Shown: one piece after another, positions 43,236 through 52,210 of the stretch | Position numbering within the stretch: the stretch's first letter is position 1 | Layout: every line of letters begins with the position of its first letter | NCBI GenBank assembly: GCA_900660155.1 | Contig: CABFPE010000487.1 | Span: 89,565 to 142,801, forward strand | DNA from: Hofstenia miamia | Lineage: Eukaryota > Xenacoelomorpha > Acoela > Hofsteniidae | Direction: 5' to 3' | Length of the DNA: 53,237 nucleotides | The notes under the pieces: model-generated | What the model was told of the DNA's origin: nothing | Seen by the model: the letters and a program-made list of their open reading frames with translations, nothing else | Databases searched by the model: none | Program-made: the position numbers and the translations under genes

Positions 43236-44754
43236 TCATTTCTTTCCATTAACACGTAGACCTGACTTATACAAGATGTTTAATGTTCTGTCCAATTTCT
43301 CAAAGTGTTCTTCAATTGTATCACTTGCTATCAGTATGTCGTCTATACACGCACTTATCCCTTTTGCAATTTGTTTATTATTCTGTTTCAGAACTTTCAT
43401 TACATATCTTTGAAACGTAGCTGGGGTGTTACATAATCCGAAAGCCATATACATCCACTCAAACAGCCCATATGGAGTTATAAATGCTGTTTTTTCAATA
43501 TCTGTAGGCTCCATTGGCACCTGCCAGTATGCTTTACAGAGATCTATACATGTGTAATATTTATTCTTGCTGGCTTCATATATAATGTTCTCTATCCTCT
43601 GGAGTGGATAGGCGTCTTTCTTGGTAACATCGTTAAGTTTCCTGAAGTCTATACAGAGTCTATATTTATCCCCTTGCTTTACAAAGACTGTCAGCACAGC
43701 ATATGGACTCTTGCTTGGCCTTATTATTTTGTTGTCAATCAATTTGTTCAAAATGGTATTATAGTGTTCTTTCAGGTGTTTGGGGACTCTTCTACATGGC
43801 AGTCTTATCAGCTCTTCAGTCGTTGTTACTATTTTATGTGTCTCCCACTCTGCCTTTCCCATGCTTATCTCACCATAGTTAAATATTTTTGCCTGTCTTT
43901 TTAGTATCATTATCAGTTTCTTTCTTTCCTCTGCATTCAGGTGTTGATACTCTTCCTCTGTTATTTCCGGTATTTGATATTCTGCGTCTTCTTCTTCTAT
44001 TATATTGATTGCTTTATTCACCATCGTTTTTTTGGTCCTCACTTTTTTGCCTTTTAGTTTTAAGGTATCCTTCTTTATGTTAACCACATGATTTGTTGCA
44101 TTTAACATTGGTATCATTCCTTTACCTCCTTTTAATACACACAAACTTGATGGGATTGATACTTTTTTCATGTTGATCCCTTTTTGATCGTATATCATGA
44201 CTTCAGCCATTATGTGTTTCTCAGTTTCTATTTGACACATTTTCCAGTTGTTCAGTGGAATTTTTATGTCTTCCTTTAATTGAAATTCTATTATTTCTGT
44301 GTCTTGCTCTTCTTCACAAGTCATTACCACTTCTTCCTGGACTGATATGGTTTTGGTCGTGTAATTGATAATGCATTTATTATTCATTAAAAAATCATTT
44401 CCCAGTATCACCTCGTAGGGTAATGAATTTTTCTCTGTATTGATGACAGTGAATGTCTGCAAAAATGTGGTATTAGCAATCCTCATCAATACCTCCATTA
44501 ATTTACCTTTGGTATCAATATAGTCTCCCAATGCATTTAGTAATCTGCTTTTTTCACTTTCCAATTTTCTGTCAACAAAACCTATCTTTGCCACACATTC
44601 ATCAGTAATAATTGATATTACTGCTCCCGTATCTATTGTTGCCTTGACCATCACTCTGTTTATTACAACTGTAATTGTATTTGTCTTGATTAGGTCTGTT
44701 ACAATTAGCACGGGTGCATGGTTTACTGGAGACGGCGCTCCCTCTAATTTAAAG
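43236..44754 (-). CDS. Gypsy C protease and reverse transcriptase
   Basis: This is a 491-codon open frame entered from gag by a -1 shift at 44,747-44,753; the frame upstream of the first ATG (44,711) is open back to that site and reads FKLEGAPSP. Protease: VKATIDTGAVISIITDE with catalytic Asp in DTG (about residues 22-40). Linker with SLPYEVILGNDFL. RT: RLPCRRVPKHL, SKSPYAVLTVFVKQGD, YRLCIDFRKLND, YYTCIDLCKAYWQVPMEP (first Asp), ITPYGLFEWMYMAFGLCNTP and SACIDDILIASDT, where the usual YxDD is CIDD. The frame ends at the start of the thumb (NGKK then stop, 43,236). Catalytic residues are intact. Confidence 0.9.
44728..44753 (-). promoter_or_regulatory. -1 ribosomal frameshift signal, gypsy C gag/pol
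   Basis: On the minus strand gag ends ACT TTA AAT TAG. The heptamer T TTA AAT is 44,747-44,753 and the stop is 44,744-44,746. Five nucleotides after the heptamer, GGAG-N6-CTCC (44,728-44,741) can form a hairpin. The gag frame and pol frame differ by exactly -1. The same layout occurs in A and B. Confidence 0.78.
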
Positions 44755-46353
44755 TCTCACTCCCTGTCTCTTCTATTTGTTCTGATTCATCTTCATCATC
44801 TAATAGATCTTCCTCGTCAAAGTATGCCTCTTCTTCCTTGATAAAGTTAATCTGTCTTTTGCAATATTTTTCCGTATGGCCTTTTTTTCCACATGCTTGA
44901 CATTTTAGGTCTTTCCTATTTATGCGTTTTCTTGTTCCATCCTTTAACTTTATCTTAATGATCTCAACTTTTGGTTTTCCATCTTCCTCTTTTCTTATTT
45001 TATTCATTCCACTTACCATTGTTGGTGTTACTTTTGTTATTGATGATTTTTTGTTAATTCGGGCATTATTTTCCATCTTGACCTGTATTCCCAAACCTTT
45101 CCTTATCATTCTTTCCAAGGAGTTGTCAGCATCACATTTAATTTCAAACTGTTGTCAAATCAGTTCTGGTAATCCTTTACATATGTGAGAAAACAAATCA
45201 TATTTGGAATTCGTGCTCTCTCTTTAACTTACTTTCAATAGTCTCTCCACCTGTGACATATAATTTCGCAAATCTTCTCATTTGTTCATCTTTAAACTAT
45301 TTAATAGCATATGATATTGACTTTTGAAACTCTCATCATCATAATATCGCTGATACTCTCCAATTAATTTTTTTTAATCTGTTTAAGTTTCTAAGTCCAA
45401 TACCAAATAATGCTGATAAGCTACTCCTCCCAAATATAAAGGGAATCGTGCTGCTGCCTGCTTTTGTATCACTTTCCTTTCTTTCATACTCATTTCAAAC
45501 ATTTGAATCCATTCTTTGAACATTGGTGAGTGGCTATCCACTCTCCCTGTAAATTTCGGGAGTACTGCCTTGCATGCTGGTGTGTCACTGTCCTCTTCCT
45601 CTGACAGTTTTGTCTCTTCATATATTGGCATTATTTTGGTGGTGTTTTTGCATTTTTCTTTAACTTGCTTTGTTATATTTACAACTAATTTTTCTACAAA
45701 TTCGTCTTCTGTTTGACAGTCTTTTTTATTTCAGCTTGCCCCTCCTTTGTTGGTATGCTTACAATTAATTTTTCCGGTTCCTGTATTACTGTGTTCTTTA
45801 TTACTTTAATGGTATTTTTCCCTTCTTCTATTGTTTCTTCATTTGTTAATGACGTTAATCGAATTTTATCTATTTCAAGTTGCTTTAAAATGTTATCTTC
45901 TCTTAAGTTAACATTTTCCTCATGCAATTGAGTAATCATTCTTTGTAGGTTCTCGCTTTGCGTCTTTATCTCCTTGTTTGCCTCTACTAATTTTTCGATC
46001 TGTTTTTGAAAAACATTCCTTTGTTCTGTTAACCTTGAACTAGTGTCTTGTGTAATTTCTTAGATCTGTTTATCCTTTTCAGCATTTGCTAATTCTATTT
46101 CAAACATTCTTTGAGTTAAGTTTTCTATTTGTAACATTAACTCTCATCTTTCATTGTTATTGTTCTCTATTATTTTCATTGCTTCAGTTATCGAGAATTC
46201 TGCATTTTCTTTTTCTGGTTGTAAAATTATCTCTGTGGGGGAATTCTGACTGTCGGGGGATGTATTAACAATTGCTGGAGTTGTTTGGTTTTGGGGTGTT
46301 CTCTGTGTTTTCACTTTAGCCCTTTGCTTCTTTCATGAATTTACCATCTTCAT
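44744..46353 (-). pseudogene. Gypsy C gag
   Basis: The probable start is ATG 46,353-46,351, with a TGA six codons later. A long coiled-coil-like N-terminal region follows (45,694-46,200; for example EENVNLREDNILKQLEIDK). The capsid block has AVLPKFTGRVDSHSPMFKEW and AAARFPLYLGGVAYQHYL (45,383-45,631), then YDLFSHICKGLPE near 45,150-45,200. The zinc knuckle CQACGKKGHTEKYC (CX2CX4HX4C, about 44,860-44,905) is followed by an acidic tail. At least eight stops, mostly TGA and TAA consistent with C-to-T or G-to-A changes, and one frame change near 45,660 interrupt it. Confidence 0.82.
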
Positions 46354-46574
46354 AGTTACTAGAGGCAATTGTATAATGATCTCCTTTACCAGTGTTATTG
46401 TACTAATGGTTACTCTTGCTCATCGTCTTTTTGCTTGTGTTACTTAATTTACAATGAGTGAGAAGAAACAACTATCTTGACCCACTCATTAGTAATAATT
46501 CTTGTTCATAACTTTTTGTACTCTTTAGTTAACTATTCACACCATCTGTGTTTCCACTGTACATCCTCTCCTTT

Positions 46575-46596
46575 ATGCACACTCTTCAAGCGCAAA
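46575..46596 (-). other. Position of gypsy C primer-binding site
   Basis: Directly after the 5' LTR the minus strand reads TTTTGCGCTTGAAGAGTG. Primer sites normally start TGG, and none does here. A single G-to-T change from a TGGCGC-type site is conceivable, so the identity of the primer tRNA stays open. Confidence 0.35.
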
Positions 46597-47295
46597 ATGT
46601 GTTATTAATGTAGAATCATGTCAATCCACCATTAGTGTATCACTTGTAGAAAAACTATTACTTTTCCCAGATAAAACAGTAAGACGAGTTGGCACTTTTC
46701 GAATTCTCTCCTTTACAATAAGTGTTTGGTTTATTAACTTAACTAAGAGCACACAAGGTAACTACAGCTGTCGCCCTCCCCACTGTGGAATAGCTATTAG
46801 GAGGCTGCTCCAGCATACCTTTAACTGGATGTGGGAACCACCATACAATTACCCTAGCTCGTAAACGTTTAGCTTTCCATCATAATATAAAATAACCTGA
46901 CAAGAGAAAAGTAAATCCAATGTAAATTCGCTCATCAATAATTACATCACTTCAAGTATATTTATAGCACTTGGTAATAAACAACTAAGTACTTGACTAG
47001 TACCAGTTAATTGTTTCTTGTTTACAGTTTTCCCTCATTTAATATTTCTGCTACGATTATGCAACGTCAGTGTTAATTTGACTACACTGTTTGACCATCT
47101 CTCATTTTGTCAAATACTGTCAAGCATAATTTTAAATGTAATTGCACAAAACGTTTTACAAAATGAAATAATCAATCCTATCATGTGTTTACATTTTAAT
47201 CATTATAATCATTATAAATAATTTTAGTCTTTGTTTCATTCATCATTTCCTCTCATTTTGACCACATATGATAGTCTTGATGGATTGTGTCACAT
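46597..47295 (-). repeat. 5' LTR of gypsy C
   Basis: 699 bp, starting and ending with the ATGTG/CACAT inverted bases. The left 145 bp looks identical to the other LTR. The right 390 bp differs at roughly one base in fifteen to twenty. The 160 bp between (about 46,742-46,901) has no counterpart in the 3' LTR. Confidence 0.82.
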
Positions 47296-47299
47296 TAAA
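47296..47299. other. Target-site duplication of gypsy C, right
   Basis: taaa matches 34,587-34,590 and lies in the Penelope-like RT coding sequence. Confidence 0.72.
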
Positions 47300-47860
47300 T
47301 TCCATTAAAGTATTCTTCATTGCTAAAGTTAATAGTTCTTTTGTTGTGTTATACTCCAGATTGTAAATTTTTGTGTTTTTATTCTTAAGGAGTTCAATTG
47401 CAGTATCAATTGATTTTTCCAATGGCACATTTGTGTATAGAGTCTGAATATCATATGAAACCATATAACCTTTTGTGTTTTGTTTTATGATGTTATTAGC
47501 AAATTTTTTAGTATTGATGTTGATATTTGCTTCAGGTAATAAACTTAGCATTTTGTTTAGAGTTTCAGATAATTTTTTGTTAATACTTCCACATGAGCTG
47601 GCAATTGGTCACAATGGACATTCTGGCTTGTGAATTTTTACAAAGCCATATAATTTTGAAGCATAACAGCCTAATGATTTTGTATTCTCACAAAATGTTT
47701 TAGATATCTTTTTTTCATTCTTCATTTTCAGTAATTTTGCATTAAATCTATTTTCAAAGCAAATTGCAGGTGAATTCTTTGCATTTGCATGTAATTGAAT
47801 TCTTTCAAATTCATCACCTTTCAAAATATTCATCATTTTTTTCTCTTAGTCATCTCTTTT
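47300..47860 (-). pseudogene. Penelope-like RT, N-terminal half
   Basis: The frame at 47,609-47,836 ends with SKLYGFVKIHKPECPL, the PKxYGxxKIHK block of Penelope-like RTs. The frame at 47,243-47,551 has GYMVSYDIQTLYTNVPLEKS, with the first catalytic Asp in SYD and the LxTNVP signature. Near the gypsy boundary the phase is off by one base: the block that precedes YRQKDG reads correctly only in the neighbouring frame. A stop separates the two segments. Confidence 0.85.
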
Positions 47861-48281
47861 CATTATTGTGATTCAAATACCTTTATCATATGGGACAGGT
47901 TTTAAGTCATTTTTTCATAAAACTCTTGTAGTTTCTTAAATTGTTTATCATATTTAATATTCTGTGGATTGTTTACATATTTATGCATTATTCTTGTAAT
48001 GTAAGAATTGAATAAGTGCTATTACAAAGTTGATCTTTTTTTATCAAATAACTTGCTAGATCTTCAAATTCAGTAAAAACATCAATTTTTTTGAATTTGG
48101 ACATGATGATTTGCTTTAGACCTTTTTCTAATACTTTCAAAATGTAATCAGGTATTACAACTTGTGGAAAATATTTAATGATGTTTGTTACATTAAAAAC
48201 ATTAATACATTGTTTATAACAAAGCCACTTTATTTTCTTAGTTTGTGATATTTTCTTTTTCTTTATAATTGACTTAGTGAA
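47861..48281 (-). pseudogene. Penelope-like element N-terminal region
   Basis: The minus strand reads a basic segment, then VVIPDYILKVLEKGLKQI and FTEFEDLASYLIKKD, the pattern (leaderless helical region with LxxGLxF and D/E-rich helix) that precedes RT in Penelope-like elements. Stops and shifts are present. Confidence 0.6.
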
Positions 48282-48522
48282 AATATTACATCAGACATCA
48301 AGATCAAGTAATTTAAAGATTATTGAGAGTATTTTTATAAAATCCTTGCAACCAAGTTTAAACACAAAAGAAGACTATATTTATAAATTAAATTTGCCAC
48401 TTTTTAAAATTTAAGAAATTATAATTATTATTGTAAAATCTAGTAAATTTAGAGGGAATAATTTGTAAAACTGACTATGACTTGGTAAGTTAAAATATAT
48501 CTTGCATGTTCTTTTAAAGTTA
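48282..48522. repeat. Penelope-like element terminal inverted repeat, right
   Basis: Reverse complement of 33,479-33,712, covering 3' UTR and the last endonuclease codons. It lies upstream of the element's coding region, so it is the 5' inverted copy of the 3' end. Confidence 0.8.
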
Positions 48523-48718
48523 ATTAAGCTCCTAAAAACAACAGATAAAACTTACTGTAAGCAATTTATAAAGAATTTTATTCAGAATTCTTACATTGTT
48601 CTATTGATACAGTTTGATTATTTAATACAATTTCAAGCTAAACAAGTTGTGTTAAGTAGTGGCCTGGATCTATCACAAGATCAAGTCTAGGGTCTTTGTG
48701 CTGGGATACACAATTTTC

Positions 48719-48918
48719 GCCCAAAAGATGTTCACCCAACCAGGACTTTCACCCAATCAGGACTTTCACCCACTTTGACATTCACCCAATCAGGACTTTC
48801 ACCCACTCTGACATTTGCCCACTAGGACTTTCACCCACACTGACATTCACTCAATCAGGACTTTTGCTCAATCTGACATTCGCCCACTAGGACTTTTACC
48901 CAACAAGACTTTTGCCCA
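48719..48918. repeat. Minisatellite with alternating 16-18 bp half units
   Basis: About eleven half units alternate between ttcacccaatcaggact-like and ttcacccactctgacat-like forms, giving a dimer of about 33-35 bp. Divergence between units is moderate. Apparent peptides here only reflect the repeat. Confidence 0.8.
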
Positions 48919-49835
48919 CCATTGTAGTAGAGTGAGAAATTTATGGCAAATAGCCAAAAGATACTTATATTTATTGAGAGATATTGTATTTATTGAATCA
49001 TTTTCTAAGCAGTTATTACTATAAGAACTCAATTTTATTTTTCTAATGCAACACATTGAATGCTTGAAAGAAACAAATATATTTCTTGGATTGTATCTCA
49101 ATATTTTACCTAATTTTGATTCTATACCATGATTATTTTTAGTATTCATTGCTTTAGCCCAAATTAGTATATGGTGGTAATGAACTGAATACAAAATTTT
49201 TATGAACTTGGTGTACCTTAATATCCTTGCTAGATAGAGTTATTTTAATTGCAAGCACCTAACTGCTTGGTCTACAGGACTTTCACCCTCTTTTTATTTT
49301 TTTCAAAATATGCATTAAAATGCATGATTGATCAATTGAAATTGTGGTTTACATGAATAACAAAAAAAATGTCCAATAGTATTGACTGCTAAGTTAAATG
49401 TAATTTCTTATAAAACTTCCATTATTATTATATACTGTTTATCTGATTGAATTAAAAGTTTTGTTGTTGTTATTGTTCTTACAGAAAAAATAACTTATAT
49501 TATCTTAAGCCTGGTAACAATGAATAGGATTGGGCTATCCTATGAAACCCCCCCTATAAGTGGATAATAGGATTTTTAATCCTGGGACCAGGAATCCCTT
49601 ATTTACATGTAAAAGTAACAAACCTGACTACTGACACATAGTAAAGAGAATGCTAATATGTACAATGAAGAGTAATATGAATACTCTTACAAAGCACACA
49701 ATAGCTTAATTTGCTGTCAATGAAGTAACTATCTAATAATTAAAATTAACTAATTTTTGTATGTAAATTAATTATAAAGTGATATTTAGATTAAAAATAT
49801 CTGAACTATGTAAATATTCTAATAATTGCTTAAAC
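48919..49835. other. Non-coding stretch
   Basis: AT-rich, no gene seen. A short stretch at about 49,535-49,600 has inverted-repeat character (ataggattgggctatccta; aatcctgggaccaggaat) but I could not define an element. Confidence 0.5.
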
Positions 49836-49837
49836 AT

Positions 49838-49980
49838 CTGATCTACAAAATGGACAGTTTTTGCAATAAATTTCTAAGATGTCTTTACACATGTTGTGCA
49901 AATTGATGAGTGCCCACATGGAACTATTGCCCAGTTTTCTTCAATTTCTTGACCAAACAGATTTTACATAACTCATTATC
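49838..49980 (-). pseudogene. RING finger exon of MULE-like gene
   Basis: The minus strand reads DNELCKIC, then after a one-base shift GQEIEENWAIVPCGHSSICT, a TCVKTS segment, a TAG, and CPFCR in the next frame. CxxC, CGHxxxCxxC and CPxC are the cysteines and histidine of a C3HC4 RING. RING domains at the C-terminus of MULE-transposase-containing proteins are known in invertebrates. Two shifts and one stop argue for a pseudogene. Confidence 0.6.
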
Positions 49981-49999
49981 TAAACATTGTTTAAAATTT

Positions 50000-50110
50000 A
50001 ACTTGATTAATAGCCATTACCATCAGGTGTTTGTTGTGAGCCTCTCATTGAATCTTCATCCAGAATTGACCAATCAATTTCTGCATATTGATTTTCATCA
50101 TCATTGTTGA
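50000..50110 (-). pseudogene. Acidic linker exon of MULE-like gene
   Basis: The minus strand reads NNDDENQYAEIDWSILDEDS, an acidic segment between the MULE-derived part and the RING. It is in the same orientation and order and ends at a TAA at about 50,021. Confidence 0.4.
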
Positions 50111-50261
50111 GAATGCTTAAACCTTGTGATAATAATGGCAATTCTACTAGGTTATATGTAATCCCTTGTAGAAATTGACTTCTTAGGATTTAACTAAATA
50201 AAATAAATAAAATCTGGCTAATTTTAAAATGCAATATATGTTGAAAATTTATAGTAAATTT

Positions 50262-50640
50262 TTACTGATTCTCATACTGCCTGGTTAGCTTGGCTATTCT
50301 CTTAGCAGTTTCATCATATTTTTTATTTGGCCATTTAACAGCATGCCCCATGTTTATTTGAGCCATCAATCCTCAAAAATCAGATTCTTTGGTCAAATAG
50401 AATTGCAGAAATTTATGTATGTTCAGATGTGGGCATGACATTGACTTAGTCAGAGAATAATGCAATCCCTCAATGTCATTATTTCTATGGACAGCATGTT
50501 TCCAAACACAGCATGTGCTAATGCCAACTTTATTGATCCAGTAGGATTGAAAGTATTGAATAGCTCATTAAGAATTTCTCCCATTCCTGATGCTGCTGCT
50601 GTGTTCTAGATATATTTTACTTATCCTGCTCATATAAAAA
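50262..50640 (-). pseudogene. MULE-like transposase C-terminal exon
   Basis: MULE transposases move Mutator-like DNA elements. After WKHAVHRNN the strand reads DIEGLHYSLTKSMSCPHLNI and HKFLQFYLTKES. This fits the VEGxHxxL...HPNIxxFL pattern near the C-terminus of MULE transposase domains. It continues with KWPNKKYDETAKRIAKLTRQ, ending at TAA near 50,260. One TGA interrupts it at about 50,379. Confidence 0.65.
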
Positions 50641-50834
50641 GTCATTGTTGTTATCATTAATTCTAGAAAAGCAAATTACTTGTTAATTCTTATACATACT
50701 GTAAGAATTAGAAAAGTTGATACAATCTCCTCAGTGGGTAAAATGCAAGAGCCATTGTGGTTTGAACTAAACTACAAATATTTCTTAATCTAATTGAAAA
50801 TTGTAATTTATTTAAAACATGTAATTTACTAACT

Positions 50835-51000
50835 GTCTATAGTGTGGAATGAGACCTAAGTCTCCGCATTTTGGAAAGTGGAAGAAACATCCTCAAATAT
50901 TTGTGTCAGGCAAAAGAGCAGTAACTGCTTGATGCATGCCTTTCTCAAAATATTCAGCACCATCTTAAACATTCCATCTCCTAAATATAAATTGTTACTT
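50835..51000 (-). pseudogene. MULE-like transposase core exon, copy 1
   Basis: The minus strand reads KGMHQAVTALLPDTNI, a TGA, then GCFFHF followed by a shortened helix. The FPxxxIxGCxFHxxQ pattern is the hallmark of MULE transposases. Compared with the second copy (52,030-52,210) about 15 bp are deleted after the HF motif. Confidence 0.6.
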
Positions 51001-51279
51001 ATATTTTAAATTAAATTCAAATTTAACCTGACATGATTTCTGCAGAAAGTAGCTTGGACACAATAAACTTGGAACCGAGAACAAGCAGACATTTCTCTTC
51101 AAAGACTGTGTCCAGCAAAATGACGCTTGTGATTCAAAGTTAAAATCACTTGGAATCTCAAATTCCTTGGCAGTTGGCATCTGTGTTAGAACAGATTTTC
51201 TCTTAATTTTCAACAGGCCACTTTGAATGGATGCCTGTGAGGGCAAATGAGCCATTTCTGTTGAATCTAAAGTTGACAC
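50995..51279 (-). pseudogene. MULE-like transposase N-terminal exon, copy 1
   Basis: The frame reads AHLPSQASIQSGLLKIKRK, PTAKEFEIPSDFNF and LKRNVCLFSVPSLL. This parallels the conserved region upstream of the MULE catalytic domain, where a LPsxxsIxxxIxxxRR helix, an IPexF block and a strand with ILxFxTxxxL occur. A splice-donor-like CAG/GTTAAA at about 51,029 would end the exon. The catalytic DGTFK block is not seen in this unit, so an exon is missing or lost. Confidence 0.55.
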
Positions 51280-52017
51280 AATTTGGTGGTAGATTGAACC
51301 TAATTCTCAAATCAATTTTTAATGTATTATTAAAAAATTCAAACCTGTGCTTTGTCTAGGACTAGAGTGAACAAGGTGGTCATTGCAATTCAAGCAACTT
51401 TTGCAGTTCATACTGAATCGTCTTCAGGTTCATGATTGTGGGTTCCAGTTGATGATCTAAGCATGAAAATGTATTATTTTTCATAATTACAAAAACAATC
51501 TTAAATAAAAAGTTCAATGGAATGAAAGCAATTCCATATATGGGTCTGAAATAAAATCTTAATGGAATTCCTGTTAATTTATGGTTTCCAAAAAATGCAA
51601 GCAGTAAATATTCAAATGTGGAATATGTAAAAGTAAATAAAAACAAATTTTACTAAAAACCTAAATTTTTTTACATCACTCTAAACAAACAAGTTTTTAG
51701 TTAAAGGCAATAAGCAATTCCTTACTATTATATATATATATACATATACAATGTATAGTTTTTAAGTAAAACAAGTTATATTGCACAAAAGTAAAAACAA
51801 TAATGCAGTTAAAAGTATACCGTATAGAGAAATCTTTGCAAGTTATAATTCTTTATCAAAATCACATTTCCAATAAATTGATTCTTTTTTCAAATGAATT
51901 CTGTATGTATAATTTAGATATACTAATTTGTTTCCTCCATGCTTAGTGGGAATTATTGTAACTGCTTCACTCATGTATGCCTATGCAATACTGGGAAATT
52001 TAAATTACATCTAAAAT
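51280..52017. other. Intronic or flanking DNA of unit 1
   Basis: A minus-strand frame at 51,380-51,646 recurs in unit 2 with several substitutions but has no recognisable family. A short TA run lies at about 51,728-51,742. The rest is non-coding. Confidence 0.45.
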
Positions 52018-52029
52018 GTTCTGATTGGT

Positions 52030-52210
52030 TGAACTTCCCTTTGGGCGAACATAAGTCTCCGCATTTTTGAAAAATCACCTGACAAAAGTGGAAGAAACAT
52101 CCTCAAATATTTGTGTCAGGCAAAAGAGCAGTAACTGCTTGATGCATGCCTTTCTCAAAATATTCAGCACCATCTTAAACATTCCATCTCCTAAATATAA
52201 ATTGTTACTT
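52030..52210 (-). pseudogene. MULE-like transposase core exon, copy 2
   Basis: As in copy 1 but with the longer helix: GCFFHFCQVIFQKCGDL after the same TGA-interrupted segment. It is the better preserved of the two copies. Confidence 0.6.

Larger units (their letters stand above)
34591..47295 (-). mobile_element. Gypsy-type LTR retrotransposon copy C, full length
   Basis: A complete but decayed element: 5' LTR (46,597-47,295), gag, -1 frameshift signal, protease-RT-RNase H-integrase, ORF3, polypurine tract and 3' LTR (34,591-35,773). It sits inside a Penelope-like element with a 4-bp taaa duplication. ATGTG/CACAT ends are inverted. Length is 12.7 kb, reduced to about 11.3 kb if the apparent 629-bp assembly duplication and the 795-bp inserted element (with its target copy) are discounted. 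ORF3 makes it unusually long for the family. Confidence 0.88.
33479..48522 (-). mobile_element. Penelope-like element, split by gypsy C
   Basis: Left and right ends are inverted copies of a segment of about 235 bp (33,479-33,712 and 48,282-48,522). Inside, reading on the minus strand, are the N-terminal region (47.9-48.3 kb), RT first half (47,300-47,836), gypsy element C, RT second half (33,824-34,586) and a GIY-YIG endonuclease (33.7-33.85 kb). Without the gypsy insert it is about 2.3 kb, normal for Penelope-like elements. Frameshifts in RT and before GIY-YIG indicate decay. Confidence 0.85.
50857..52017. repeat. 1.2-kb tandem duplication, unit 1
   Basis: Repeated at 52,052-53,237 with an offset of 1,195 to 1,211. 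The 94-codon frame in each unit is identical in sequence, and the flanking non-coding DNA differs only at scattered positions, so the duplication is recent. Confidence 0.88.

Noticed and set aside
44744..46353. Alternative genetic code with TGA as Trp, suggested by many TGA stops
   Set aside because: TAA and TAG also interrupt the same frames, some TGAs replace Arg or Glu positions, and the near-intact LINE frames use TGG for Trp with no internal TGA.
48719..48918. CRISPR-like array of short repeats
   Set aside because: Units are contiguous and degenerate with no unique spacers, and the context is eukaryotic; it is a minisatellite.
48696..49024. Pro/Thr/His-rich peptides
   Set aside because: They are translations of the minisatellite in different frames.
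51728..51745. Functional TA repeat or promoter
   Set aside because: A short AT microsatellite repeated in both duplicate units with nothing around it to suggest a promoter.
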